Shown one piece after another: positions 42,727-52,500 of a DNA stretch of 64,000 nt. This DNA is from Bacteroides salyersiae WAL 10018 = DSM 18765 = JCM 12988 (GTDB lineage: Bacteria; Bacteroidota; Bacteroidia; Bacteroidales; Bacteroidaceae): contig NZ_KB905467.1 of NCBI RefSeq assembly GCF_000381365.1, forward strand, positions 1,239,278 to 1,303,277, read 5' to 3'. The notes beneath the pieces are model-generated. The model was not told the DNA's origin. It saw only the letters and a program-made list of their open reading frames with translations, and searched no databases. Each line of letters starts with the position of its first letter. The stretch's first letter is position 1. Both the position numbers and the translations under genes were made by a program.

Positions 42727-44202
42727 ATGAGGATACTGGTCACTATTATCTGCTATTTTGCAGTACTGCTTTTGATTGCCCGGCTCACCGGAAAAGGAAA
42801 GAAAAGCAGTTCGGATGCTGCATTCTTCCGGGGAGAGAACCGGTCGCCGTGGTACATCGTTTCCTTCGGAATGATTGGCGCCAGCATATCGGGAGTGACA
42901 TTTGTTTCCGTGCCGGGGATGGTGCGAAGTATGGATATGACATATATGCAAACTGTCTTCGGATTCTTTTTCGGTTATCTGGTGGTGGCGCACGTGCTGC
43001 TTCCGATGTACTACCGGCTCAATCTGACAAGTATTTACAGTTATCTCGGCACTCGGATCGGTGTGCAGACTTACCGTACAGGCGCTTTCTTTTTTCTGCT
43101 TTCGCGAATGCTCGGTACGGCTGCCAAACTCTATTTGGTTTGCCTTATTCTCCACACGTATGTATTCGGGCATATGGGCATACCTTTCTGGGCTATTGCT
43201 GCCGGTTCGGTGGCGCTGGTATGGGTTTATACACACAAGAGTGGTATCAAAACCATTGTCTGGACAGACACGTTGCAGACATTCTGCCTGATAGCGGCAT
43301 TGATTTCCATTATTTATTTTACGATACAGAAGCTGGATACGGGAGATGGAGGAATAATGACGATGATCGGTAATAGCCCGCACAGCCGCGTATTCGTTTT
43401 TGATGACTGGATGTCGCGGCAGAATTTCTTCAAGCAATTTCTAAGCGGTATTTTCATCGTGATCGTGATGACGGGGCTGGATCAGGATATGATGCAGAAG
43501 AATCTCTCTTGCAAGAATCTACGCGAAGCACAGAAGAACATGTATTGCTACGGATTCTCTTTCATCCCGCTAAATCTTCTGTTTCTATGTTTGGGCATAC
43601 TGTTGCTGACACTGGCCGGACAAATGAATTTAGCGCTTCCCGAGGTGAACGATGATATCCTTCCCTTGTTCGCCACTCAAGGCTATTTAGGGCAAACCGT
43701 ACTTGTATTATTTACCATCGGCATCATTGCGGCGGCATTCAGTAATTCCGATTCTGCACTGACGGCTATGACCACCAGCGTATGTGTGGATTTACTCAGA
43801 ACGGATAGGGATGTCGAAGAGGTCGCGCTCCGCCGTCGCGGGAAAGTACATATCACCTTATCCGTCATACTCGTTTTTTTCATCTGTCTGGTAGAAGCAC
43901 TGAACAGTAAAAGTGTGATCGATGCTATCTATATAATTGCTTCCTACACTTACGGCCCGTTGTTGGGTATGTTTGCTTTCGGGCTGTTCACCCGGCGTAG
44001 GACGCGGGATCGCTGGGTGCCTCTTATTGCGGTGGCTTCTCCGATACTATGTTATGCGCTCGACCGCTTCGTAATGCAGAGTTATGGATATAAGTTCGGC
44101 TATGAGTTGCTTATGCTAAACGGAATGCTTACTTTTGCAGGGATGTACGCTTTATCTTCAAAAGAATTAAAAAACAAAGAACATGGAAATATCAAATGCT
44201 GA
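42727..44202 (+). CDS. sodium:solute symporter (SSS family)
   Basis: 491 residues with about 13 membrane segments. Family features: FGMIGASISGVTFVSVPG near the start, VWTDTLQTFCLIAAL, and the sodium-site region AAAFSNSDSALTAMTTS. It imports an unknown solute with Na+. The substrate cannot be read; the closest style is the Bacteroides branch annotated only as sodium:solute symporter. It overlaps engB by 20 bases, so both share a transcript. The TACCTTTG promoter so close to the ATG suggests a leaderless message. Confidence 0.92.
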   Translation: MRILVTIICYFAVLLLIARLTGKGKKSSSDAAFFRGENRSPWYIVSFGMIGASISGVTFVSVPGMVRSMDMTYMQTVFGFFFGYLVVAHVLLPMYYRLNLTSIYSYLGTRIGVQTYRTGAFFFLLSRMLGTAAKLYLVCLILHTYVFGHMGIPFWAIAAGSVALVWVYTHKSGIKTIVWTDTLQTFCLIAALISIIYFTIQKLDTGDGGIMTMIGNSPHSRVFVFDDWMSRQNFFKQFLSGIFIVIVMTGLDQDMMQKNLSCKNLREAQKNMYCYGFSFIPLNLLFLCLGILLLTLAGQMNLALPEVNDDILPLFATQGYLGQTVLVLFTIGIIAAAFSNSDSALTAMTTSVCVDLLRTDRDVEEVALRRRGKVHITLSVILVFFICLVEALNSKSVIDAIYIIASYTYGPLLGMFAFGLFTRRRTRDRWVPLIAVASPILCYALDRFVMQSYGYKFGYELLMLNGMLTFAGMYALSSKELKNKEHGNIKC

Positions 44203-44788
44203 ATTTATCATCAGTAACACGGATGTGAAGAAATGTCCGGCCGGACGCCTTCCCGAATATGCTTTTATCGGCCGTTCGAATGTGGGCAAATCCAGCCTTA
44301 TCAATATGTTGACCGGCCGTAAGGGGCTTGCCATGACATCGGCTACTCCCGGGAAAACGATGCTTATCAATCATTTTCTTATCAACAACGGCTGGTACAT
44401 CGTCGACCTTCCGGGTTACGGCTATGCCCGTCGCGGCATGAAAGGTCAGGATCAGATACGTACCATCATCGAAGATTATATTCTGGAACGGGAACAGATG
44501 ACTAATCTTTTCCTTTTGATAGACTCCCGGCTGGAACCGCAAAAGATCGACTTGGAGTTTATGGAATGGCTGGGTGAAAACGGAATACCTTTCTCTATCA
44601 TATTCACAAAGGCCGACAAACTGAAAGGCGGACGATTGAAAATGAACATCAATGCCTATCTGCGGGAACTGCACAAGCAGTGGGAAGAACTCCCCCCCTA
44701 TTTTGTTTCGTCGTCGGAAGACCGGACGGGGCGTGAGGAAATATTAGATTATATCGAAAGCATTAATAAGGATATTAATTCAAAATAA
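44183..44788 (+). CDS. engB: ribosome biogenesis GTPase YihA/EngB
   Basis: 201 residues. All G motifs are present: G1 GRSNVGKSSL, G2 Thr region SATPGKTMLI, G3 DLPGYGYA, G4 FTKADKLK, G5 VSSSEDRTG. EngB helps assemble the large ribosomal subunit. The start lies within the last codons of the symporter gene (20-base overlap), giving tight coupling. The DUF4923 gene follows after 14 bases. Confidence 0.97.
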   Translation: MEISNAEFIISNTDVKKCPAGRLPEYAFIGRSNVGKSSLINMLTGRKGLAMTSATPGKTMLINHFLINNGWYIVDLPGYGYARRGMKGQDQIRTIIEDYILEREQMTNLFLLIDSRLEPQKIDLEFMEWLGENGIPFSIIFTKADKLKGGRLKMNINAYLRELHKQWEELPPYFVSSSEDRTGREEILDYIESINKDINSK

Positions 44789-44802
44789 ATTAATAAGAAA
44801 CA

Positions 44803-45399
44803 ATGAAGAAGTATGTTTTATCATTAGCAATCGTGTCGGCTTTATTGTTTGTAACAACAAACATCCAGGCGCAATCATGGGCCGATTTATTTAAAAAAGA
44901 AAACATCGAGAAAGTAGTGAATGCCGTAACCGGTAACAACGCGATAGATATGACCGGTACATGGACTTACTCGGGTTCGGCCATAGAGTTTGAATCGGAC
45001 AATCTCCTGCAAAAAGCCGGTGGTGCGGCTGCCGCTTCTCTTGCCGAGAACAAATTGAACGAGCAACTTGCCAAAGTCGGCATTAAAGACGGACAGGTAA
45101 GTTTTACTTTCAATGCGGACAGCACTTTTACAAGCACCGTAGGAAAACGCACGATGAACGGAACGTATTCCTATGATACTTCCGACAAGACGGTACACCT
45201 GAAGTATTTCAGATTGTTGAACCTGAACGCTAAAGTAAACTGTACGAGTAGCAGCATGGAGTTATTGTTCAATTCGGATAAATTACTGAAATTGATATCT
45301 TTCATATCCAGTAAAAGTAGTAATACGACTCTGAATGCCATCAGCTCATTGGCTGATAGTTACGATGGAATGATGTTAGGCTTTGAATTGAAAAAATAG
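44803..45399 (+). CDS. DUF4923 lipocalin-like exported protein
   Basis: 198 residues with a signal peptide (MKKYVLSLAIVSALLFVTT, cleavage near IQAQ). The mature protein has the Bacteroides DUF4923 layout: SWADLFKKENIEKVVNAVTG, then DMTGTWTYSGSAIEFESDN, Ala-rich helix, and a C-terminal beta-barrel-like half. Function unknown; periplasmic or lipid-related binding is a guess from the lipocalin-like fold. It ends the symporter/engB unit; the terminator is at 45421-45463. Confidence 0.85.
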   Translation: MKKYVLSLAIVSALLFVTTNIQAQSWADLFKKENIEKVVNAVTGNNAIDMTGTWTYSGSAIEFESDNLLQKAGGAAAASLAENKLNEQLAKVGIKDGQVSFTFNADSTFTSTVGKRTMNGTYSYDTSDKTVHLKYFRLLNLNAKVNCTSSSMELLFNSDKLLKLISFISSKSSNTTLNAISSLADSYDGMMLGFELKK

Positions 45400-45420
45400 A
45401 AAAATGGGCAATAATGGAAA

Positions 45421-45463
45421 ATGCCGGTTGCATCCGAATGAAATGCAACCGGCATTTTTTTTA
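45421..45463 (+). terminator. terminator after the DUF4923 gene
   Basis: ATGCCGGTTGCAT (45421-45433) pairs exactly with 45443-45455, followed by eight T. Confidence 0.92.
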
Positions 45464-45523
45464 AGTCTTCCGGTATATCGGGATCGATTTCTCTTACATT
45501 AATTATATGGAACCGGTTTTCAC

Positions 45524-45602
45524 AAGCACCGGGATCAGTGTCCGTAAGCACCGGTAACAACGCTCTTAAGCACCCTGCTTATATTATCTCCTTCCGGTGC
45601 TT
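45524..45602. repeat. 22-bp-period array E, core AAGCACCGG, with inverted end copy
   Basis: AAGCACC starts at 45524, 45546 and 45568, exactly 22 bp apart; the first two extend to AAGCACCGG. An inverted CCGGTGCTT follows at 45594-45602. The complement of the core (CCGGTGCTT) shares CGGTGC-T with array A at 19.2 kb. It lies in the convergent gap before galM. Confidence 0.85.
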
Positions 45603-45622
45603 ACCCCCGGCAAGGACGCTTG

Positions 45623-46756
45623 TTATTTTTCGATGCCGAAACGATAGGTACAACGGCTCTTATAATTTTCGCCCGGCCGAAGTACGGTCGACGGGAACTG
45701 CGGCTTGTTAGGGCTATCCGCAAAATGCTGCGTTTCCATGCATATAGCACTTCTTTTTTGATAGGCAATGCCTTTTTTCCCCACCATTGCGCCGCGCAAT
45801 CCATTAGCTGTATATATTTGTAATCCAGGCTCGTTTGTATATATTTCCATTGTACGCCCACTTTTAAAATCAATCAGGCGGGCTGCCAATTTCGTGTCAT
45901 CCCCATCCGTATTCAGCACCCAATTGTGGTCATAACCTTTCACGATATTGAGTTGCATGACATCTTCATCGATCCGTTCGCCAATCACATGCGGTGTGGT
46001 AAAATCAAACGGGGTTCCGGCTACCGGTAAGATCTCTCCGGTCACACATTTCAGCGAATCATAGGGTGTATACATATCCGCATTGATATAAAGCGACTGG
46101 TCCTCTACTGTCGTATTGAAGTCACCGGAAATATTAAAGAAGGAATGATGAGACAAATTGATGACAGTCGGCTTATCCGTTTCAGCTTCATAATGAATAT
46201 CCAGTTCATTGTCTTTTGTCAATACAAAAATAACGTGTACTCTCAGGTTTCCGGGGAAGCCGTTTTCTCCATCGGGAGAGAAAAGGGACAATTTCAATGC
46301 ATTTTCATCCAATTGTTCCGCCTGCCATATTTTGGAAGCAAACCCCGGATCCCCACCGTGGGCACAATGTATATCCGTATTCGGCACCAGATGATAAGTA
46401 ACCGAATCCAGCGTAAACGTTGAATTCACTATCCTGCCGATATACCTCCCGATAGTCGCCCCGAAATTCTGTTTTGTTGCCAGATAATCGGCAATCGTAG
46501 GATAACCACACACGATATCCTCCATTTTCCCATTTCTGTCCGGAACCATCAGTGAGACCACACGCCCACCGTAGTTCGTAATACAGGCTTCCATCCCGTT
46601 CTCATTTCTAAGTACATACAAGTCTGTCAATTGCCCGTCCACTTCTGTCTGAAAATCGCGTATGTTCAGTCCGGAAAGTGTCATTTCTTTTTCCTTTTTA
46701 CAGGAAACGCATACCAATAATGCGAAAGCCGTTAAAATGATATCCCTTACGTTCAT
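45623..46756 (-). CDS. galM: aldose 1-epimerase, lipoprotein form
   Basis: 377 residues. The N-terminal hydrophobic stretch and lipobox VSC (Cys19) make it a lipoprotein. The galactose-mutarotase fold is clear: ITNYGGRVVSLMVPDRNG, GATIGRYIGRIVNSTF, the catalytic His in NLSHHSFFNI and HCAHGG, and the late QIYTANGLRG. A final Glu-bearing stretch (ICMETQHFADSPNKPQFP) matches the active-site Glu region. It interconverts sugar anomers at the membrane surface, helping uptake. Transcribed alone from TATCTTTG at 46791-46798. Confidence 0.93.
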   Translation of the reverse strand: MNVRDIILTAFALLVCVSCKKEKEMTLSGLNIRDFQTEVDGQLTDLYVLRNENGMEACITNYGGRVVSLMVPDRNGKMEDIVCGYPTIADYLATKQNFGATIGRYIGRIVNSTFTLDSVTYHLVPNTDIHCAHGGDPGFASKIWQAEQLDENALKLSLFSPDGENGFPGNLRVHVIFVLTKDNELDIHYEAETDKPTVINLSHHSFFNISGDFNTTVEDQSLYINADMYTPYDSLKCVTGEILPVAGTPFDFTTPHVIGERIDEDVMQLNIVKGYDHNWVLNTDGDDTKLAARLIDFKSGRTMEIYTNEPGLQIYTANGLRGAMVGKKGIAYQKRSAICMETQHFADSPNKPQFPSTVLRPGENYKSRCTYRFGIEK

Positions 46757-46790
46757 TGTTATTGTTTGTCTCTTTTTTAATACTATTTCG

Positions 46791-46798
46791 CAAAGATA
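46791..46798 (-). promoter_or_regulatory. predicted -7 element of galM
   Basis: TATCTTTG on the minus strand, 34 bases before the galM ATG. Confidence 0.65.
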
Positions 46799-46823
46799 CA
46801 GTATTATTTCTAAAAAAAAGCTT

Positions 46824-46831
46824 TACCTTTG
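46824..46831 (+). promoter_or_regulatory. predicted -7 element of the DUF1573 gene
   Basis: TACCTTTG, 30 bases before ATG 46862; it lies inside the extended frame and so supports the shorter start. Confidence 0.65.
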
Positions 46832-46861
46832 TCTTTCGTAAACAATAAAAAGGAAATAAGT

Positions 46862-47254
46862 ATGAAAAAGATATTATTTTTCGCAGTAATGTTAGTGATG
46901 GGGATAAGCTATGCGTCTGCGCAGTCGGCCCAAATCAAGTTTGACAAAACGACCCATGACTTCGGGACATTCTCTGAAAACAGTCCGGTGGTAACTTGTG
47001 TATTTACTTTCACTAATATCGGTGACGCTCCTTTGGTGATTCATCAGGCAGTAGCATCCTGCGGATGTACGGTGCCCGATTATACAAAAGAACCGATTCT
47101 TCCCGGAAAGACAGGTACTATTAAGGTAACTTACAACGGGACAGGTAAATATCCGGGACACTTCAAAAAATCAATAACCCTTCGCACGAATGCCAAAACG
47201 GAAATGATGCGTTTGTATATCGAAGGCAATATGACAGCCAAAGATGCCAAATAA
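46862..47254 (+). CDS. DUF1573 exported beta-sandwich protein
   Basis: 130 residues from ATG 46862, where a normal signal peptide (MKKILFFAVMLVMGISYAS, cleavage near AQ) begins. The domain is the Bacteroidota DUF1573 immunoglobulin-like fold: FDKTTHDFGTFSE, FTFTNIGDAPLVIHQAVASCGCTVPDYTKEPI, and PGKTGTIKVTYN. The CGC motif is the family hallmark. The function is unknown, probably periplasmic or outer-membrane structural. It has its own promoter and terminator. Confidence 0.9.
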   Translation: MKKILFFAVMLVMGISYASAQSAQIKFDKTTHDFGTFSENSPVVTCVFTFTNIGDAPLVIHQAVASCGCTVPDYTKEPILPGKTGTIKVTYNGTGKYPGHFKKSITLRTNAKTEMMRLYIEGNMTAKDAK

Positions 47255-47277
47255 TAAGAAATAGATAACAAGAGTTA

Positions 47278-47307
47278 AGGAGAATCTTTCGATTCTCCTT
47301 TTTTTTT
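47278..47307 (+). terminator. terminator after the DUF1573 gene
   Basis: AGGAGAATC (47278-47286) pairs with GATTCTCCT (47291-47299), with a T-run to 47307. Confidence 0.92.
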
Positions 47308-47368
47308 GCTTTCTTTGATGCTTATTTACAAAGAACACAATAACACATTAAAATTTTATATGTAAGGT

Positions 47369-49357
47369 ATGAAACAAGAAGAAGACAAATTCACCGGCTT
47401 GCCCGAAAACGCGTTCAGGGAATTGAAGCCGGGCGAAGTGTACAATCCACTGATGAGTCCCGGAAAGAATTATCCGGAAGTAAACGTATGGTCGGTAACC
47501 TGGGGTATCGCCATGGCCATCCTCTTTTCGGCGGCGGCCGCCTATTTGGGATTGAAAGTCGGCCAGGTATTCGAAGCCGCCATTCCTATTGCCATTATAG
47601 CGGTAGGTGTTTCGGGAGCGGCCAAACGCAAGAATGCATTGGGAGAAAATGTGATCATCCAGTCCATCGGGGCCTGTTCGGGAGTAATCGTGGCCGGAGC
47701 TATCTTTACCCTTCCTGCCCTGTACATCCTGCAGGCGAAATATCCGGAGATGACCGTTACCTTTATGCAAGTATTCATCAGTTCTCTTTTAGGAGGTGTC
47801 TTGGGTATTCTGTTTCTTATACCTTTCCGTAAATATTTCGTAAGCGATATGCACGGTAAATATCCCTTTCCGGAGGCTACGGCAACAACACAGGTGCTTA
47901 TATCCGGAGAGAAAGGCGGCAGTCAGGCAAAGCCGTTGCTTATGGCCGGCATTATCGGTGGTTTGTATGACTTTGTCGTTGCCACTTTCGGTTGGTGGAA
48001 CGAGAACTTTACCACCCGTGTGTGCAGTGCCGGCGAGATGCTGGCAGAAAAAGCCAAATTGGTATTTAAAGTAAATACAGGGGCTGCCGTACTGGGTTTG
48101 GGGTATATTGTCGGATTGAAATATGCTTCCATCATTTGTGCCGGTTCGTTGGCGGTATGGTGGATTATCGTTCCGGGGATGTCTATGTTCTGGGGAGACA
48201 GCGTGCTGAATGCATGGAATCCCGAAATCACGAGTACTGTGGGGATGATGAGTCCTGAAGAGATCTTCAAATATTATGCGAAAAGTATCGGCATCGGTGG
48301 TATCGCGATGGCCGGTGTGATCGGGATTATCAAGTCATGGAGCATCATCAAGAGTGCCGTAGGATTGGCTGCCAAAGAGATGGGCGGCAAAGGAAACGTA
48401 GAGAAAAATATGCTCCGCACGCAGCGTGACTTATCCATGAAAATTATCGCTATCGGTTCCATCATCACGCTGGTTCTGATATTCTTATTCTTCTATTTTG
48501 ATGTAATGCAGGGCAACCTGATACATACATTGGTAGCTATCGTTCTGGTGGCGGGCATTTCGTTCCTCTTTACTACAGTGGCTGCCAATGCCATCGCTAT
48601 TGTCGGTACCAATCCGGTATCGGGCATGACGCTGATGACGTTGATTTTAGCTTCTGTCGTGATGGTAGCTGTCGGGCTGAAAGGCCCTTCGGGCATGGTA
48701 GCGGCTTTGGTTATGGGTGGCGTGGTCTGTACGGCATTATCCATGGCCGGCGGTTTTATCACCGACTTGAAAATTGGTTACTGGTTAGGTAGTACTCCTG
48801 CCAAACAGGAAACGTGGAAATTCCTCGGAACAATCGTTTCTGCCGCTACCGTAGGCGGAGTAATGATTATCCTCAACAAAACATATGGCTTCACCAGTGG
48901 AGCACTGGCTGCACCGCAGGCAAATGCAATGGCAGCCGTTATCGAACCGTTGATGAGCGGTGTAGGTGCGCCGTGGCTGCTTTATGGTATCGGCGCTATA
49001 CTGGCCATTATACTTACTTGTTTCAAAGTTCCTGCGCTCGCCTTTGCATTGGGTATGTTCATTCCGCTTGAATTGAATGTTCCTTTGGTAGTGGGTGGAG
49101 CTGTCAATTGGTATGTGACAAGCCGCAGCAAAGATGCTTCATTAAATACCGAACGCGGAGAAAAGGGTACTTTGCTTGCTTCCGGTTTCATTGCCGGCGG
49201 CGCTTTGATGGGTGTGATCAGTGCAGCCATGCGTTTCGGAGGAGTCAATCTCGTAAACGATACCTGGCTAAACAACACTTGGTCGCAGGTATTGGCCCTC
49301 GGTGCCTATGCTTTGCTGATTCTTTACTTTATCAAGGCTTCGATGAAAGTAAAATGA
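47369..49357 (+). CDS. OPT-family oligopeptide transporter
   Basis: 662 residues with about 15 membrane segments. It has the Bacteroides OPT pattern: SVTWGIAMAILFSAAAAYLGLKVGQVFEAAIPIAI, KYPFPEATATTQVLISG, GTNPVSGMTLMTLILAS, and late LNVPLVVGGAVNWYV. OPT proteins import short peptides or metal chelates with protons; the branch in Bacteroides has unproven substrates. It stands alone. Downstream lies a degenerate AATGTGCC-type repeat rather than a clean terminator. Confidence 0.92.
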   Translation: MKQEEDKFTGLPENAFRELKPGEVYNPLMSPGKNYPEVNVWSVTWGIAMAILFSAAAAYLGLKVGQVFEAAIPIAIIAVGVSGAAKRKNALGENVIIQSIGACSGVIVAGAIFTLPALYILQAKYPEMTVTFMQVFISSLLGGVLGILFLIPFRKYFVSDMHGKYPFPEATATTQVLISGEKGGSQAKPLLMAGIIGGLYDFVVATFGWWNENFTTRVCSAGEMLAEKAKLVFKVNTGAAVLGLGYIVGLKYASIICAGSLAVWWIIVPGMSMFWGDSVLNAWNPEITSTVGMMSPEEIFKYYAKSIGIGGIAMAGVIGIIKSWSIIKSAVGLAAKEMGGKGNVEKNMLRTQRDLSMKIIAIGSIITLVLIFLFFYFDVMQGNLIHTLVAIVLVAGISFLFTTVAANAIAIVGTNPVSGMTLMTLILASVVMVAVGLKGPSGMVAALVMGGVVCTALSMAGGFITDLKIGYWLGSTPAKQETWKFLGTIVSAATVGGVMIILNKTYGFTSGALAAPQANAMAAVIEPLMSGVGAPWLLYGIGAILAIILTCFKVPALAFALGMFIPLELNVPLVVGGAVNWYVTSRSKDASLNTERGEKGTLLASGFIAGGALMGVISAAMRFGGVNLVNDTWLNNTWSQVLALGAYALLILYFIKASMKVK

Positions 49358-49367
49358 TAAATAATGC

Positions 49368-49485
49368 GGCAATGTGCCAATATGCCAATGTGCCGATTGG
49401 CTGCGTTATCCTGCCGGATGGCAATCATGTATTGGTGTATTGACACGTTGGAATGTGGATGCATTTACGTATCGATATTGACATA
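49368..49485. repeat. degenerate AATGTGCC-type inverted repeat
   Basis: The left part (49369-49415) has AATGTGCC, AATATGCC and AATGTGCC units; the right part (49420-49485) holds imperfect complements. It is the same family as 11346-11453 but decayed. Confidence 0.55.
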
Positions 49486-49520
49486 TCAACCATTGTTCTA
49501 ACTTAATAAAACCCGTCTTC

Positions 49521-52500
49521 ATGAAAAACCTATTAACGGTTGCATGTCTTGTAATACTCCCTCTGACTTCTATCGCTCAGGGGGAGCGTTATAAACAGAT
49601 AACCGATCCCCAACTGACAAGTATACGCAAAGAAGCCCCCTGCAGTAGCTTTACATCGTATACGAACGAGAAAGATGCTGCCGTAAACAACCGGAAAGAC
49701 GGAACTTTCCGCCTCTCGTTAAACGGCAAATGGAAATTCAACTATGTAGACAGTTTCTCAACCCGCCCGACGGACTTCATGCTTCCGGAAAAGAATGTAA
49801 GTGACTGGGCAGACATCCAGGTACCCGGAAACTGGGAGCGGCAAGGCTTCGGAATTCCTATCTATGTGAACACGTCTTATGAATTCTGCTCACCGGGATA
49901 TGCCCCGTATTGGGATCGGCCCAATCCTCCGTATGTACCCGAGGAATGGAATCCGACAGGAACCTACCGGCGTGATTTTACGCTTCCTGCCGATTGGAAT
50001 GGAAAAGAGATTTTTCTCAGTGCCGACGGAACTAAAGGAGCTGCATTTTTTTATCTGAACGGACAGTTCGCAGGAATGAGTAAAGATGCCAAGACTCCTG
50101 CCCGCTTCAATATCACCCAATTTGTGAAACCGGGTAAAAACGTGATTGCCGTGCAAGTTCATCGTTTCTCGGATGCCAATTATCTGGAATGCCAGGACTT
50201 CTGGCGTTTGAGCGGATTCGAAAGGGAGGTTTATCTTTATGCACAACCCAAGCTCCGGATTGCAGATTTCAAAGTAGAGAGCCCACTGGATGCCGATTAT
50301 AAAGACGGCATACTGAAACTCAAGGTGAAGGTGGCCGATAGCGGCAAGCCGGTATCGACTTCTTACGTCCTTTCTTATAAGCTTCTCGACAAAGACGGAA
50401 AGCAGGTAGCGACTTCGGATTATGCAGTGGAAGCAATGCCGGTTTCCGCTCCTTCTCAAAGTACAAATGAATTTATTTTTGATGACAATATCATCAGGAA
50501 CCCGAAACAATGGACTGCCGAAACTCCTTATCTGTATACTCTCATTATCAGTTTAAGAGAACCGGAAAACGGAGAAGTACTCGAAGCCACCAGTGTAAAA
50601 GTAGGATTCCGTACTGTAGAAATGAAGAATCATCAGCTATGCGTCAACGGCAAGCCTATTCTGGTAAAAGGTGTCAACGTACATGAGCACAATGAGTACA
50701 CCGGACATTATGTTACGGAAGAACTGATGCTGAAAGATTTCGAACTTTGGAAAAAATACAATGTAAATACTGTGCGTACTTGCCATTACCCTCAACAGGA
50801 ACGCTTCTATGAGCTATGTGATGAATACGGTATGTATGTGATCGATGAAGCCAATATCGAATCTCACGGAATGGGATATAACCGTGAAGTAGGCGGTACA
50901 CTTGCCAACAATCCGTTATTCATGGATGCACACGTGGCGCGCACTGTCAACATGTACGAGCGCGATAAGAACCATCCCTCCGTCATCGTATGGTCATTAG
51001 GGAATGAGGCCGGAAACGGAGTGAACTTCTACAAGACTTACAGCTTGCTGAAAGAGCTGGACAGCCGCCCCGTACAGTACGAACAAGCCCACTTGGAATG
51101 GAATACGGATATTTGTTGCCCGATGTACTCCCGCCCTGCCGATATCGAAAAGTACGCAAAGAATCCCAAACATACCCGTCCGCTTATTCTGTGCGAATAT
51201 GCACACGCAATGGGTAACAGTTTAGGCAATTTCCAGGAATACTGGGATATTATCGAGAAATACCCTCTTCTGCAAGGTGGTTGCATCTGGGATTGGGTGG
51301 ATCAGGGATTTGCCGAGAAAACGGCAGATGGCCGCAAGTATTGGACGTATGGCGGCGATTACGGTGCAACCGGTACTCCATCCGACGGTGATTTCTGCAT
51401 CAACGGCGTTGTCTATCCCGACCGTTCGGTAAAACCGCAAACCACGGAAATGGGCAAGGTATATCAGAATATCAAGTTCGTCAATTTCAAGAAAGAAGCC
51501 GGAACGGTAGATGTGCGCAATGATTTTAGTTTTACCAATCTGGATAAATACGATTACCACTACATCATCCGCGATCATGGAAAAGAAATCTATACCGACA
51601 AGTTCCGTGCAAGCGGTGCTCCGGGCGAAACCGTCACGGTACAACTGAAAGGTATTCCGCAAGAACAGACGAATACCGGAGATGTACGCATTGAGTTCTA
51701 CGCTACTGTGCGTACGCCCGAACCCTTCCTTCCGGCAGGCACTGTGATAGCCCGCGAACAGAACTACATCTACACTTTCCATAAGGACAATGCTGCTTTG
51801 CAAGCAGCTGCCCCCGTGAAGGAAACAGAGACGCAAGCCATTTATTCCGGCAAAAACTTCAAAGCGGTATTCGACAAGAAGAGCGGCATGCTGGTTTCTT
51901 ACAAATATAACGGAATGGAGTATATACTCAGCGGACAAGGATTGCATCCTAACTTCTGGCGTGCACCGATCGACAATGATTATGGTGCCGGATTACCACA
52001 TAAATTAGGAGTGTGGAAAGAAGTCAGCTATGGAGAAGTGACGGCTGCTGTCTTTAATGCCCGAAACGGTGAAGTAACCTGTTCTTACAAATTCCCGAAA
52101 GCGGATGCAAGTTGGGACATCACCTACAAGATATATGCCGACGGAGTGATCAAAGTAAACAACCGGTTTGTGGCAGCGAATGAAAAGACTCCGATGATAC
52201 CGCGTATCGGTTTACGTATGCAAATGCCGGAAACATTCACAACATTGACTTACTACGGACGTGGTCCGGAAGAAAACTATCGCGACCGTCGCACTTCTCA
52301 GTTCTTCGGAGAATATTCGCTACCGATCAAAGACATGTATGAACCTTACATCCGTCCGCAGGAAAACAATCACCGTACAGACATCTATTGGTGTGCTTTC
52401 ACCAACAAATCCGGTGCCGGTCTGTTACTCGTTGCCGACCGTACGTTCGAATTGAACGCTTCGAACCATCCGCTCGAAACTCTTGACAGTGGAGATGACC

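Noticed and set aside
42670..43437. Minus-strand frame of 255 codons opposite the symporter gene
   Set aside because: The plus frame is a clear 13-helix transporter; the antisense translation is His/Arg/Ser-rich without any motif.
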